DNA of 64,000 bases, taken from positions 62,001 through 126,000 of IMG/VR virus record IMGVR_UViG_3300034073_000569. The stretch is one strand, 5' to 3'. The translations under genes were made by a program, and so were the position numbers. The notes beneath the pieces were generated by a model that worked only from the letters and a program-made list of their open reading frames with translations, had not been told where the DNA came from and searched no databases. Shown one piece after another: positions 32,119 to 41,783 of the stretch; the first letter of the stretch is position 1; the number at the start of each line of letters is the position of its first letter. This DNA is from a virus.

Positions 32119-33174
32119 ATGGATCAGAATACAGAAAGACCCTTTGGTGCTATTACGCACGCTGAAGGATTACGCAAAGGTCTAAAATACATTAATGATA
32201 GACGTAAAGGACGTATCAAGTCCTTAAGAACACCTTGGGATGCTATTAACAATGCAACTATTGGTGGTATAGAGTGGGGAAGCCTAGTTACAATAGGTGC
32301 TCGTCCCGCTGCAGGTAAGACTATGTTCATTAGTCATATCCTTAGAGAGTCTAAAAGACTTAATCCTGACCAAGACTTTTCTATCTTGGAGTTTCAATTT
32401 GAGATGGGTGATGAATCTTATGCAGCTAGAGAATATGCTGCACAAGTTGCTATGGATTATAACGTAGTGTTATCTTCTAAAAGACAGCTTGATGATTTTG
32501 CCTATGAGCAAATGGAAAACTATCTAAAAGAAGCAGAAGAGTTAGAGAAACAAGGTATTCAAAGGATACGTATTAAGAAGCCTCTTACTTCTGCAGATAT
32601 GAAGAAAGCTATCCATCATTATTTTAATGAATTAGGTGGTAAACCTATGATTGTAACTATTGACCATAGCTGGCTTGTTAAAAAAGCTGCAGATGAGAGA
32701 GAGAAGTTACAGACTTTATACAATATAGCAGATATGCTTATAGATGTAAAGCGTGATCTACCTGTTATTGTAATTATTCTTACACAACTTAACCGTACTA
32801 TGGAAGATGTATCACGCAGAACTCCAGGTACTATTGCTAACTATCCTAGTTCATCAGATATATTTGGTGGTGACGCTCTTATGCAAGGCTCAGACTTAGT
32901 CTTTGCTATTAGTAGACCGTTTACTCTAAACATAGAAGATTATGGACCAGAACATTATAGAGCAGATAAAGAAAACGTATTCTTACATTTGTTAAAGCTA
33001 CGTAACGGTGCAACAGATGAGAATATTATATTCTTACAGACTGACTTTAAAAGACAACGTATGATTGAGTCAGGTCCTCCAGCAATCATACAACAACAGC
33101 CTCAGACATGGGCACCAAGAGGACCTAGAAATAACAGACAAGCACCTTCGGCTGATGTTGGCCAAGAATTATAA
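32119..33174 (+). CDS. DnaB-family replicative helicase
   Basis: 351 aa. It has the RecA-like core without the usual N-terminal domain. Walker A GARPAAGKT (about 62-70), Walker B IVTIDHSW, and the DnaB motif VIIILTQLNRTMEDVSRR; later GSDLVFAISRP. Unwinds DNA at the fork, in the crAss replisome with the primase below. The last 30 residues are Pro/Gln/Arg-rich and likely disordered. Confidence 0.85.
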   Translation: MDQNTERPFGAITHAEGLRKGLKYINDRRKGRIKSLRTPWDAINNATIGGIEWGSLVTIGARPAAGKTMFISHILRESKRLNPDQDFSILEFQFEMGDESYAAREYAAQVAMDYNVVLSSKRQLDDFAYEQMENYLKEAEELEKQGIQRIRIKKPLTSADMKKAIHHYFNELGGKPMIVTIDHSWLVKKAADEREKLQTLYNIADMLIDVKRDLPVIVIILTQLNRTMEDVSRRTPGTIANYPSSSDIFGGDALMQGSDLVFAISRPFTLNIEDYGPEHYRADKENVFLHLLKLRNGATDENIIFLQTDFKRQRMIESGPPAIIQQQPQTWAPRGPRNNRQAPSADVGQEL

Positions 33175-33189
33175 ACAAAAACACACAGT

Positions 33190-33768
33190 ATGTCAAGTAA
33201 CACACCACAAGTAACAGACGTCAAAGAGCTTAAGAAGCTTAAGCTTGAGACAATCAGAGATTTTCATCAGGATCTGATTGATGATTTAGGTATCTCACGC
33301 ACAGATTTCAACATGAAGATGCCGTTCTATGACAAGCATGGTAGAATGGTAGTAGGTATTTTCTCTTCAGAGTTTAGAAAAGAAAAAGGTTTCTTCTTTG
33401 AGTTAATTACTAGAGACTTAAGTCCTGCAGATGCAGAACGTAAAGTTTATAGAGTACCGTTTAGCTCAGCTTTTGAAGAAGAGTATGAGCTTAATGAGAA
33501 AGGATCATACTTAGTCCCTTTAGAAGAGCTAAGAATTGTTAATCCTACATCAGTAGCTATTAAGAAAAGTGCAAACTTTGGTATGGAAGAAGAACAACCA
33601 TTACCGTCTTCTTTACCTAAGCCTCCAATGCAAGCTTATAAAGCTCCTGCTACAATGGAAGATGCACCTTATAGTGAAATGACTATTAGAGATTACTATG
33701 CTATCCAAACAGGTAAGCCAGTAAGTTCTAAGACATGGCTAAATGAATTAATCAAATCTACAAAATAA
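33190..33768 (+). CDS. Hypothetical protein between helicase and ATPase
   Basis: 192 aa. Begins KELKKLKLETIRDFHQDLID, a mid beta domain, and a C-terminal helix IRDYYAIQTGKPVSSKTWLN. Spacing is 15 nt before and 3 nt after, so cotranscribed with helicase and Sak4-like ATPase. No family recognised. Confidence 0.6.
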   Translation: MSSNTPQVTDVKELKKLKLETIRDFHQDLIDDLGISRTDFNMKMPFYDKHGRMVVGIFSSEFRKEKGFFFELITRDLSPADAERKVYRVPFSSAFEEEYELNEKGSYLVPLEELRIVNPTSVAIKKSANFGMEEEQPLPSSLPKPPMQAYKAPATMEDAPYSEMTIRDYYAIQTGKPVSSKTWLNELIKSTK

Positions 33769-33771
33769 CAC

Positions 33772-34455
33772 ATGGCACAAGGAGTATTAATTATTGCAGA
33801 GTCTGGTTCTGGTAAATCAACATCTATTGAAAGTCTAGATCCAGCAGAAACGTTTATCATTAACGTTGCTAACAAAGCTCTACCGTTTAAAGGTTGGAGA
33901 AAGAAGTATGTTCTATGGAGTAAAGATAACCCTACAGGTAATCTATATTCTGCTAGCTCATCACAACAAATAGAAGCATGCATTAAGTATGTTTCAGAGA
34001 AACGTAAAGACATCAAGAACTTAGTTATTGATGACTTCCAGTACATGAGCTCATTTGAGTTCTTTGAAAGAGTAGACGAGAAGGGTTACGAAAAGTTTAC
34101 CCAGATCGGTGCCAACCTAGCACGTATTGCACGTATGCCTAAAGATTTGAGAGATGATCTATTAGTTTTTATCTTGACCCATGCTGAAGAATCTACAGAT
34201 ATGGAAGGTAAAAAGAAATTTAAAGCTAAGACTATTGGTAAAATGGTTGATGAAAAGCTTACCTTAGAAGGATTATTTTCTATAGTTTTGTTTGGTAAAG
34301 TTAAGAAAGACAAAGACGGAGTCATCAGATATGTGTTTGAAACATCTAACAATGGTGAGAACACATGTAAAGCACCAAGAGGTATGTTTGATGATTTTGA
34401 AATAGCTAACGACTTAGCTTTAGTAAGACAGAGTATTATAGATTACGAAAACTAG
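33772..34455 (+). CDS. RecA-like (Sak4-type) recombination ATPase
   Basis: 227 aa. Walker A is AESGSGKST (about 9-17), Walker B NLVIDDFQYM (about 83-92), then VFILTHAEE and a C-terminal beta part (IRYVFETSNNGENTCKAPRG). These are features of the AAA_24/Sak4 family of phage single-strand annealing ATPases. It is followed by the SSB gene, the expected partner. Confidence 0.8.
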   Translation: MAQGVLIIAESGSGKSTSIESLDPAETFIINVANKALPFKGWRKKYVLWSKDNPTGNLYSASSSQQIEACIKYVSEKRKDIKNLVIDDFQYMSSFEFFERVDEKGYEKFTQIGANLARIARMPKDLRDDLLVFILTHAEESTDMEGKKKFKAKTIGKMVDEKLTLEGLFSIVLFGKVKKDKDGVIRYVFETSNNGENTCKAPRGMFDDFEIANDLALVRQSIIDYEN

Positions 34456-34498
34456 TATTTTAATTTTTTTATTCACATAAGTTTAAATTTAACACAAC

Positions 34499-35110
34499 AT
34501 GTTTAGTACAAAAGGACAAGAAGTAAAAACAGGTGGAGGTACAGCTAAATCTCTACAAGCAGGAGTAGTTTATGCACACATTTACAGTGGGCAAGTAAGA
34601 ACATCTAACAAAGGTGACAAGAAAACCTTAGAGTTAGTATTAGAAGGCCCAGCATCTGAGGGCTTTGAAGGTTGGGCTATTGATAAGAATAACCCAGATG
34701 GACCAAAGTATACAGGACAATCTAGTCGTGTATCTGGAACTATCTGGACTGATCAGTTCAACGACAGTAATGTAACTAAGAATGAGATCATGTTTAAGCT
34801 AGCAGTTATTGCATCAGAGCTTGGATTACGTGATCAAGTAGATAATATTTCTGCATCTAGTATTGAAGACTGGGTTGAGAAAGCAATCTACATCTTAAAA
34901 GGACACAATCTTTATTGGTTCTTAAAGGGTACAGAAGAGGAATATAATGGTAAGACTATCATTAAGTTATCTTTACCTAAGTACAAGTTTGTTTCTACAG
35001 AAGAAGCTAAGCTTGACAAATTTGACAAGAATAACCAGTATCACTACAAGGCTTTACAAAATAAACCAGTAACTAGCTTTGAGCCAGTTAACAGTGATTT
35101 TGATATGTAA
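34499..35110 (+). CDS. Single-stranded DNA-binding protein
   Basis: 203 aa. OB-fold-like beta sequence (VVYAHIYSGQVRTSNKGDKK; FEGWAIDKNNPDG) and the short acidic C-terminal tail EPVNSDFDM, the hallmark of SSBs that recruits partners. Neighbours are Sak4-like ATPase and primase. Upstream sequence TAAGTTTAAATTTAACA (34478-34494) resembles an element at the 3342-3590 divergent region. A strong terminator follows. Confidence 0.75.
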   Translation: MFSTKGQEVKTGGGTAKSLQAGVVYAHIYSGQVRTSNKGDKKTLELVLEGPASEGFEGWAIDKNNPDGPKYTGQSSRVSGTIWTDQFNDSNVTKNEIMFKLAVIASELGLRDQVDNISASSIEDWVEKAIYILKGHNLYWFLKGTEEEYNGKTIIKLSLPKYKFVSTEEAKLDKFDKNNQYHYKALQNKPVTSFEPVNSDFDM

Positions 35111-35120
35111 TTAGCTGCCC

Positions 35121-35160
35121 AGAAGAGTGGGGGAGAGGTATTGCTCCCCCTTCTTCATTT
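35121..35160 (+). terminator. Rho-independent terminator after SSB
   Basis: Stem GGGGGAG/CTCCCCC with an 8-nt loop, extended by AGAAGA/TTCTTC, and an AT-rich tail. It would make the SSB transcript end here. Confidence 0.85.
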
Positions 35161-35172
35161 TAAATCTACATC

Positions 35173-36177
35173 ATGTTTAAGATAAAGAATATGGTGCATG
35201 ACATCAAGGATGTCCCAGCATCATGGATATTTGAACATTTCTGCAAGCTTAGAGAGAAGCTTAATGGGCATGATATAAAGATTAAAAGTCTTTTTAATTC
35301 TAAAGAACGCACACCTAGTATGTGCATCTATTACGATCCTACAAAAGACACATATAAGTATAAAGACTTTTCTTCCGGCAACGGTGGGTCAGCCATAGAT
35401 CTAGTTAAAGAAATAACAGGATTGTCTTATCACAAAGCATGTACTCTTGTAGTAGAGAATTATAATGATTTTGTACTCCACAATAATGGTGGGTACGATG
35501 TACAGAAATTTAAACAGGCGTCTAAGTATAAAGTTAGTCAGTTTGTTTTCAGATCTTGGACTACTCAGGACCAATACTTTTGGACACAGTTTAATATTGG
35601 CTCACGTCTTTTAGATGAGTATAACGTAAGACCTCTTAGCAGTTATACTATGCATAAAGATACTGATGATGGACCCATTGATCTAACCATTACCGGTAAC
35701 TATTTATATGGTTACTTTAAAAATGATGGTACTCTGTACAAAATCTATCAGCCTAAAACACTAGATAAAAAGTTTATTAAAGTTCAAGACTATATCCAAG
35801 GTGTTGAGCAAGTAAAGAGTGCACCTTATCTAGTTATAACGTCTTCACTAAAAGACGTAATGTCTTTAAAGAGTCTTAAGATTTCTACCTTGGATATCAT
35901 TGCACCAGACTCTGAGAATACAATTATCCGTAAAGAACTTATGGATCAATACATCAAGAAGTATAAGAAAGTGATTATACTATTTGACTATGATGAGCCC
36001 GGCATCAAAGCTATGGAAAGATATAAAGAACTATATCCAGAAGTAGAATATGCTGCTCTACCAATGAGTAAAGATCCATCTGATTCTATTAAGGACTACG
36101 GTCCTAAAGAAGTGTATGTACGTTTAGTACCTATACTTAACAAAAGAATATTAAATGATCAAGAAGAAAACAACTAG
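35173..36177 (+). CDS. DnaG-type primase with TOPRIM domain
   Basis: 334 aa. The N-terminal part has KERTPSMCIYYDPTKDTYKY and KDFSSGNGGSAIDLVKEITG, the CHC2-like region but without the zinc cysteines. The TOPRIM domain shows ITSSLKDVMSL (normally an EG-D position), ILFDYDEPGIKAM (DxD) and KDPSD. The first acidic residue of TOPRIM is replaced, which is common in crAss-type primases. Makes RNA primers for the PolB. Confidence 0.8.
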   Translation: MFKIKNMVHDIKDVPASWIFEHFCKLREKLNGHDIKIKSLFNSKERTPSMCIYYDPTKDTYKYKDFSSGNGGSAIDLVKEITGLSYHKACTLVVENYNDFVLHNNGGYDVQKFKQASKYKVSQFVFRSWTTQDQYFWTQFNIGSRLLDEYNVRPLSSYTMHKDTDDGPIDLTITGNYLYGYFKNDGTLYKIYQPKTLDKKFIKVQDYIQGVEQVKSAPYLVITSSLKDVMSLKSLKISTLDIIAPDSENTIIRKELMDQYIKKYKKVIILFDYDEPGIKAMERYKELYPEVEYAALPMSKDPSDSIKDYGPKEVYVRLVPILNKRILNDQEENN

Positions 36178-36544
36178 ACGTACTGCATCTCCTAAGACTA
36201 GGAATGCAGGTACAATGACTGAATCCGCATTTTGGAGTTTCATTAGAAGTACGTTACGTCAAAAATCAAGATGGTGGAAACCAATTACACAGTGTAAAAT
36301 GGAATCTCGTAGACCATATAAAGGTCCGTTGAAGAGACAGAAGTTTGAATACCAGTGTAACTCTTGTAAAAAATGGTTTCCTGAAAAGAAAATTAATGTA
36401 GACCATATAGTTGGTGCAGGTAGTTTAAACTGTGCAGCAGATCTTCCTGGATTTGTAGAGAGATTATTCTGTGAACAAGATAATCTACAGGTACTCTGTG
36501 AGGTGTGCCATAATGAAAAAACACAACTTGAAAAAAAAAAGTAA
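36155..36544 (+). CDS. HNH endonuclease
   Basis: 129 aa, basic N-terminus. Zinc pairs YQCNSCKKW and LCEVCHNEK flank KINVDHIVGAGS; the order VDHI ... VLCEVCHNEKT is the classic HNH pattern. It starts inside the primase gene (23-nt overlap). It could be a recombination nuclease or a free-standing homing enzyme; no specificity module is seen. Confidence 0.8.
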   Translation: MIKKKTTRRTASPKTRNAGTMTESAFWSFIRSTLRQKSRWWKPITQCKMESRRPYKGPLKRQKFEYQCNSCKKWFPEKKINVDHIVGAGSLNCAADLPGFVERLFCEQDNLQVLCEVCHNEKTQLEKKK

Positions 36545-36545
36545 G

Positions 36546-36701
36546 ATGGAAGATCCTATTGTTGAAGCTGTTATAGAACAGATGAGAAAAGACTTTGAGA
36601 TGGATGATGTAACAGCTATTTATGAACTGTTAGAACATCTACCAAAGAAAAACCTATTAGGCTATTTACCAGAAGAAATAGCAGAACAATTAGAAAAATA
36701 A
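36546..36701 (+). CDS. 51-aa helical protein
   Basis: ATG at 36546, one nt after the HNH stop. Helical (VEAVIEQMRKDFEMDDVTAI; LLEHLPKKNLLGYLPEEIA). The frame also extends upstream across the HNH gene, but the short form fits the spacing. Unknown function. Confidence 0.5.
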   Translation: MEDPIVEAVIEQMRKDFEMDDVTAIYELLEHLPKKNLLGYLPEEIAEQLEK

Positions 36702-36706
36702 TAACT

Positions 36707-36874
36707 ATGGACCCAGTAAAAGCGGCATGTCCTACCAGTAATGCAGATTTACAAGGTAAGTATGATGAACTAGTTAAGTTTCTTGAGTATGAAGAAGCTA
36801 TGACAGTAGATCCTACTACACAAAGACGCATTAGAACTAAGCTTGTAGAGCTTGGTGAATGGGAAGACAATTAG
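36707..36874 (+). CDS. 55-aa acidic protein
   Basis: ATG at 36707, stop 36872-36874. KYDELVKFLEYEEAMTVDPT and RRIRTKLVELGEWEDN. Gap of 5 nt from the previous gene and 18 nt to the RecB-like nuclease. Codon use is neighbour-like. Function unknown. Confidence 0.55.
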   Translation: MDPVKAACPTSNADLQGKYDELVKFLEYEEAMTVDPTTQRRIRTKLVELGEWEDN

Positions 36875-36892
36875 TATTAAAACAATTTAAGT

Positions 36893-37921
36893 ATGGAATT
36901 AGAAGAAATCATGCAGGAGTCTGCAGATATGTTAGAGAAAAGCTTTTATGAGAAGAAATTCTATTTTAGCTATAGTAGTTTAAACAAACTTATGTGGAAC
37001 CCAGCTGTGTTTTATCAGTTGTATGTTCTAGGTATGAAAGAAGAGCGTACTGATGCTCATTTAGTACAAGGTAAAATTGTACACGCACTTCTTTTAGAAG
37101 AAGATAAGTTCAATGATATGTTTATTATTAGTCCTGCCAAGCTTCCAGGAGATTCAGTTAAAGTAGTTATTGATAGAGTGTATGCTCACCATGCAGAAAT
37201 ATCTAAGAACGGTGACACAAGAGAAAGATTAGAAGACTTTGATCAAGCTATTCTAGACGTAATGGTAGACATGAACTATCATCAGTCACTAAAGACAGAT
37301 CAACAACGCTTGGATAAGATCTTAACTCCAGACTCTATTACATACTGGGATTTCTTAAAGACTAAGGGTGATAAGATTCTTATTGATCAGCAGACATATG
37401 ATTTCTGTAAAGGAGCAGTAGATTTAATCAAGACTAATAGTTCTTTATGTGAGCTAATTGGCTGTAACGTAACTGAATTTGACAATAAAGAAGTTTATAA
37501 CGAGCTTGCTTTATCTGTAGAATACAGTAATGCACCATTTGGTTTAAAAGGAATTATTGATAATCTTGTGATAGATCATGATAAAAAGATTATCTTTATA
37601 AATGATATCAAGACTACAAGTAAAGACTTAAAAGACTTTAAGGAAACTATTGAGTTTTACTCTTACTGGCTTCAAGCGGTAATATACTGCACTATGGTAG
37701 CTATTAAGTATCAACAACTTATGGAATCTGGATATGAACTTAAGTTTCATTTTGTAGTTATTGATAGAGCATTCCAAACCTATCCGTTTTATGTAACCGA
37801 ACCAACATTAAAAGACTGGTTAAACAGAATGGATAAAGTTTTAGCTGCAGCTAACTGGCATTATGTTAATAAAAGGTACGACCTACCTCATGATTTTGCA
37901 GTAGGTAACGTAGTTTTGTAA
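36893..37921 (+). CDS. PD-(D/E)XK exonuclease-like protein
   Basis: 342 aa. GKIVHALLL (about 59-67) is motif I; an Asp in KGIIDNLVI and INDIKTT (D-IKT) supply the catalytic acidic residues and Lys; QAVIYCTMVAIKY is the QxxxY-like helix. The pattern matches RecB-like/PDDEXK_1 nucleases, likely 5'-3' resection partner of the Sak4-like annealing ATPase upstream. Confidence 0.8.
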   Translation: MELEEIMQESADMLEKSFYEKKFYFSYSSLNKLMWNPAVFYQLYVLGMKEERTDAHLVQGKIVHALLLEEDKFNDMFIISPAKLPGDSVKVVIDRVYAHHAEISKNGDTRERLEDFDQAILDVMVDMNYHQSLKTDQQRLDKILTPDSITYWDFLKTKGDKILIDQQTYDFCKGAVDLIKTNSSLCELIGCNVTEFDNKEVYNELALSVEYSNAPFGLKGIIDNLVIDHDKKIIFINDIKTTSKDLKDFKETIEFYSYWLQAVIYCTMVAIKYQQLMESGYELKFHFVVIDRAFQTYPFYVTEPTLKDWLNRMDKVLAAANWHYVNKRYDLPHDFAVGNVVL

Positions 37922-37933
37922 TCAAATTATAAA

Positions 37934-38494
37934 ATGATAGACAGCTTATACACGAAATATTTTCAGAAATCAAGATCATTTTTGTTTCCTGCTTTGGGTA
38001 TAAAGCGTACTAGTAATTTTACTCCCTCTGGTACTTACCTTTCCGTAGATGGATTGGTAAAGCCAGAGGATGTAAAGTTAGTCTGTAGCTTTCCAGATGA
38101 CGAGTCTGAAGGTTTCAAAGCGTTTGAACAACAAATGCTTTTAAGTAATCCTTTATTCTTAGAAATGGTTTCTATACAGGGTTATAAGCTATATGTCTTT
38201 GATTTTCATATATATGAGAAGGATTGGTTCAATTTTATATTAGGTAAGTATTCTAAACTATCTAATGTCTTAAAACGAGCAATCAAAAACTACTATGGTG
38301 ACAAGTCAACTGAGTATAAGTACATAGAAACATTTTTATATCCTGAGAAATACTTTAGCATTTACGCTAAACTTTTAGATGTTGAAGTTAGTCTACTAGA
38401 AAATACCGGTGAGCTATGTGATCCATGTGATATGGAAAAAGAAAACTTAAAAATTCCTGTTGAAGATTTGGAAATATTAAAAAAAGGTACTTAA
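37934..38494 (+). CDS. Hypothetical protein
   Basis: 186 aa, mixed, with aromatic-rich stretches (LYVFDFHIYEKDWFNFILGK). No recognised family. Lies in the replication operon after the nuclease; its 3' end contains the promoter for the next gene. Confidence 0.6.
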   Translation: MIDSLYTKYFQKSRSFLFPALGIKRTSNFTPSGTYLSVDGLVKPEDVKLVCSFPDDESEGFKAFEQQMLLSNPLFLEMVSIQGYKLYVFDFHIYEKDWFNFILGKYSKLSNVLKRAIKNYYGDKSTEYKYIETFLYPEKYFSIYAKLLDVEVSLLENTGELCDPCDMEKENLKIPVEDLEILKKGT

Positions 38495-38499
38495 TTTTG
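38467..38499 (+). promoter_or_regulatory. Promoter-like element inside the end of the previous gene
   Basis: TTG (38468-38470), 21-nt spacer, TAATTTTG (38492-38499), then 19 nt to the ATG at 38519. Slightly longer spacer than the 19 nt elsewhere. Confidence 0.6.
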
Positions 38500-38518
38500 T
38501 ATAAATAATAAAAAAACC

Positions 38519-38926
38519 ATGAAAAATTCAATGATGTTAGTTACCAGTAGCTGGGGTAATGATAAAACATTTAAGCTGTTACCTATTACGCCAGAGTGCC
38601 CGTATAACGAGTGCATCTTTGATGTTAGCACAAAAGTGTTAGCTATCATTGGCAAAGAAAAGAAAGAGTCATTCCATATGTTACCAAAGTTATCTGATGA
38701 AGGTGATGTTCAGTACATGAAGATTGGTAAAAGAAACAATGGAAAAGACTATAAGGAAGAGAGAAAGATGTTAGAGACGTTCTATGAATACTACATTGAA
38801 CATCCACAAGAGATTATTGACTTCTTAAACATGTTTGCTGTAAACGCAGACTCATTTGACTACACACAATACTTAGAAAAGAAAGTAGAGCAGCCAAAGC
38901 AATCTAATATTTTGACTGGTATTTAA
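38519..38926 (+). CDS. Conserved hypothetical protein upstream of the DNA polymerase
   Basis: 135 aa. Beta-rich start with TFKLLPITPECPYNECIFDV and a helical second half (MLETFYEYYIEHPQEIIDFL). It is transcribed from its own promoter and ends in a terminator, so it is a single-gene unit. I believe similar proteins occur in crAss-like phages; function unknown. Confidence 0.65.
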   Translation: MKNSMMLVTSSWGNDKTFKLLPITPECPYNECIFDVSTKVLAIIGKEKKESFHMLPKLSDEGDVQYMKIGKRNNGKDYKEERKMLETFYEYYIEHPQEIIDFLNMFAVNADSFDYTQYLEKKVEQPKQSNILTGI

Positions 38927-38952
38927 TTTTAATCTTGTCCATTTTACAAATT

Positions 38953-38977
38953 AAGGCAGAAGTTCTGCCTTTTTTTG
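38953..38977 (+). terminator. Rho-independent terminator
   Basis: Perfect stem AAGGCAG/CTGCCTT with loop AAGTT and a T-rich tail. Confidence 0.9.
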
Positions 38978-39017
38978 GCGGCAAAAAGGGGGAAACAGCT
39001 TAACTGAATAAAGAATT

Positions 39018-40958
39018 ATGGAAGAAAAGAAACCTACCCACTGGGTAATGGACTATGAGACGTTAGTTAATTGTTTTATAGGTGTGTTCCAACATTACAA
39101 AGATGAGAATATCAGAAAGACCTTTGTAATATATAATGATCGTAATGATCTACCACAATTCATAGACTTTCTAAATGAGTGTAAAGATAAAAACCAATGG
39201 CATATTAGTTATAATGGTTTAGCTTTTGATGCTCAGATTAGTCAGCATATTCTAGATAAGCAACGTCAGTTACTAAATCTTAGTACAGAAGATGTTATCA
39301 AAGACATCTATGCTTTTGCACAGAAGACCATATCTCTTAAAGATCAAAACAGTTTTCTTGAGTACTCTCCCGCTAAGATTAAGATTAGACAGATAGATCT
39401 ATTTAAGATGAATCACTGGGACAACCGTGCTAAGATGAGTAGTCTTAAGTGGATACAGTATTCTATGGACTGGAAGAATGTAGAAGAGATGCCTCACCAT
39501 CATGCTGCTCCTGTAGAAACAGATGAGCAACTTAAGATGATTACTGAGTATTGTGTCAATGACGTACTTAGCACAAAGAAAGTGTTAGAGCATTCCAAAG
39601 AACAGATTGTCTTAAGACAAACTCTTACTAAGGAGTATGGTATTGATCTCTATTCTGCATCAGAGCCAAGAATATCTAAAGAACTATTCTTACACTTCTT
39701 GTCACAGAAGTTAGGTTGGGATAAGGGATATATTAAAACACTTAGAACTCATCATAGAGAAATCTATTTGGGTCAGTGCATTTTACCTTATGTCAGCTTT
39801 AAGACTGAAGCATTCCAAAGAATGTATGACTATCTACGTACTCAGGTAATTATATCCACTAAGAACGGATTTAAGTACACTGTAGATCATAAAGGTATGA
39901 AAACTGATTACGGGCTCGGTGGTATCCACGGGGCTAGAGATGCAGGTGTTTATGAAGCTAAGCCGGGTTATACTATTATGACTTCAGACGTAACTTCATT
40001 CTATCCTAATCTAGCTATTAGAAATGGATTTCACCCTAGTCATCTACCTAAAGAAGAATTCTGTGAACTGTATGAATGGTTCTTTGAAGAGCGTAAAAAG
40101 ATTCCTAAGTCTGACCCAAAGAATTATGTGTACAAGATCATTCTGAACTCTACATATGGTTTAACAGGTGATGAGAATAGTTTCCTGTATGATCCTCGTA
40201 TGACTATGCAGATTACTATCAACGGACAGTTGTTACTATCTATGCTATATGAGATGATATCTTTGGCTATCCCAGAGTCTATACCTCTTATGCAAAACAC
40301 AGATGGTCTTGAGACTTTGATTCCTACACAATATGTAGAAACCTATCATCAAGTATGCCAAGAGTGGTGCAAACTAACTATGCTAGAACTAGAACATGAT
40401 GAGTATTCTAAGATGATCATCAGAGATGTAAACAATTACATTGCGGTATCTAAGTCTGGTAAAGTAAAATGCAAAGGTGCGTTTGAGTGGGAGGATCTGG
40501 ACAAAAAGAAAGTAGCTGTATTTCATAAGAACAAAAGCTTCTTAATTATCCCTAAAGCCATCTATGCTTACTTTACAAAAGGTGTTAAACCAGAAGATTT
40601 CCTAGCAGCCAATCAAAGTATATTTGATTACTGTGCCGGTATAAAGTCTAAAGGCGGATGGTACTTTGAGCTTAGAGATCTTAAGGAAGGTCAGCTAGTA
40701 ACAACAAGACTACAAAAAATCGTTAGGTATTATGTTTCTAATAGAGGAGGTAAGCTAGTCAAGTGTCATGCAGATGGCAGACTAATCCAGGTAGAATCTG
40801 GACAGTGGCTACAAACTACTCTAAACGAAATAAACGAAACAAGACCTTTTGAGTCTTATGATATTAACACAAGCTACTATCTAGAACAGATCTATAAGGA
40901 GATACATCAGATAGAAAAAGAAAAGAGTTTATCATTTACACAATTATCATTATTTTAA
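39018..40958 (+). CDS. Family B DNA polymerase with 3'-5' exonuclease
   Basis: 646 aa. Exo I is WVMDYETLV (DxE at 12-14), exo III YCVNDVLSTKK. Palm motif A is SDVTSFYPNLAIRN (about 322-335), motif B KIILNSTYGLTG (about 373-384) and motif C QNTDGLE (about 427). Smaller than T4 gp43 and without an obvious TPR insertion. The replicative polymerase of the phage. Some crAss-like phages have PolB, others PolA. Confidence 0.9.
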   Translation: MEEKKPTHWVMDYETLVNCFIGVFQHYKDENIRKTFVIYNDRNDLPQFIDFLNECKDKNQWHISYNGLAFDAQISQHILDKQRQLLNLSTEDVIKDIYAFAQKTISLKDQNSFLEYSPAKIKIRQIDLFKMNHWDNRAKMSSLKWIQYSMDWKNVEEMPHHHAAPVETDEQLKMITEYCVNDVLSTKKVLEHSKEQIVLRQTLTKEYGIDLYSASEPRISKELFLHFLSQKLGWDKGYIKTLRTHHREIYLGQCILPYVSFKTEAFQRMYDYLRTQVIISTKNGFKYTVDHKGMKTDYGLGGIHGARDAGVYEAKPGYTIMTSDVTSFYPNLAIRNGFHPSHLPKEEFCELYEWFFEERKKIPKSDPKNYVYKIILNSTYGLTGDENSFLYDPRMTMQITINGQLLLSMLYEMISLAIPESIPLMQNTDGLETLIPTQYVETYHQVCQEWCKLTMLELEHDEYSKMIIRDVNNYIAVSKSGKVKCKGAFEWEDLDKKKVAVFHKNKSFLIIPKAIYAYFTKGVKPEDFLAANQSIFDYCAGIKSKGGWYFELRDLKEGQLVTTRLQKIVRYYVSNRGGKLVKCHADGRLIQVESGQWLQTTLNEINETRPFESYDINTSYYLEQIYKEIHQIEKEKSLSFTQLSLF

Positions 40959-40969
40959 TTAACACAATT

Positions 40970-41782
40970 ATGCCAGTTAAAACAATATTTGCGTCTGAAG
41001 ATTATTTAAGAGGATGTAGACTACCTAACCACGGTAAGTCTTACACAGTTATCTCACACGGAACAGTTATAGATGAAGCTAGAGCTAGATTATCATCAGC
41101 CGGTTTCACAATTACAAATGAATTATATAAAACTACAATCTCTGGAGATGTAGCACAAGGAATTTACCACCTAAGATCAGGAAGTGATCCTGACATGGGA
41201 CTTATGTTTGTATGGTCAAACAGTTACAATAAAACCATGGCTTTTAAATGTGCAATTGGTGCACAAGTATTCATCTGTATGAATGGTGTAGTATCAGGAA
41301 ACCTAGGTTCTTATAGAAGAAGACACAGTGGCTCAGCTCTATCTGATCTAACTACTTCTATGCAAGAACAGATAGCTAATGCTTCTACATACTATGATGA
41401 TCTTATCAAAGACAAAGAGATGCTTAAAGATATTACTCTTACTACAAGACAGAAAGGTAGTATTTTAGGTAGACTATTTGCTGAAGATGAGATCTTGACA
41501 CTTACTCAAGTAGGTATAGTAAAACGTGAGATTGACAAACCAAGTTTTTCTTATAGCAGTAATCCAGACAGTGCTTGGGATATGTACAATCATATCACAC
41601 TAGCACTTAAAGATTCTCACCCAATGAGTTATTTGTCTGACCATCAAAGAGTACACAGCTTCTTTGTTAACGAGTTTGGCAATATTGTAAATAGTCAATC
41701 TGTACCAGTAACATTAGAACCTGAAGAAGTTACTGAACAGTATGAAGAAGTAATGTCTGATTTTGGAGTAAACTTTATTTAA
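40970..41782 (+). CDS. DUF932-like protein
   Basis: 270 aa. Pattern of a plasmid and phage protein family: YTVISHGTVIDEARARLSSA, DMGLMFVWSNSYNKTMAFK, IGAQVFICMNGVV and WDMYNHITLALKD. DUF932 proteins occur near replication and recombination genes; biochemical function unknown. Downstream of PolB by 11 nt. The family call is by pattern memory. Confidence 0.6.
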   Translation: MPVKTIFASEDYLRGCRLPNHGKSYTVISHGTVIDEARARLSSAGFTITNELYKTTISGDVAQGIYHLRSGSDPDMGLMFVWSNSYNKTMAFKCAIGAQVFICMNGVVSGNLGSYRRRHSGSALSDLTTSMQEQIANASTYYDDLIKDKEMLKDITLTTRQKGSILGRLFAEDEILTLTQVGIVKREIDKPSFSYSSNPDSAWDMYNHITLALKDSHPMSYLSDHQRVHSFFVNEFGNIVNSQSVPVTLEPEEVTEQYEEVMSDFGVNFI

Positions 41783-41783
41783 T

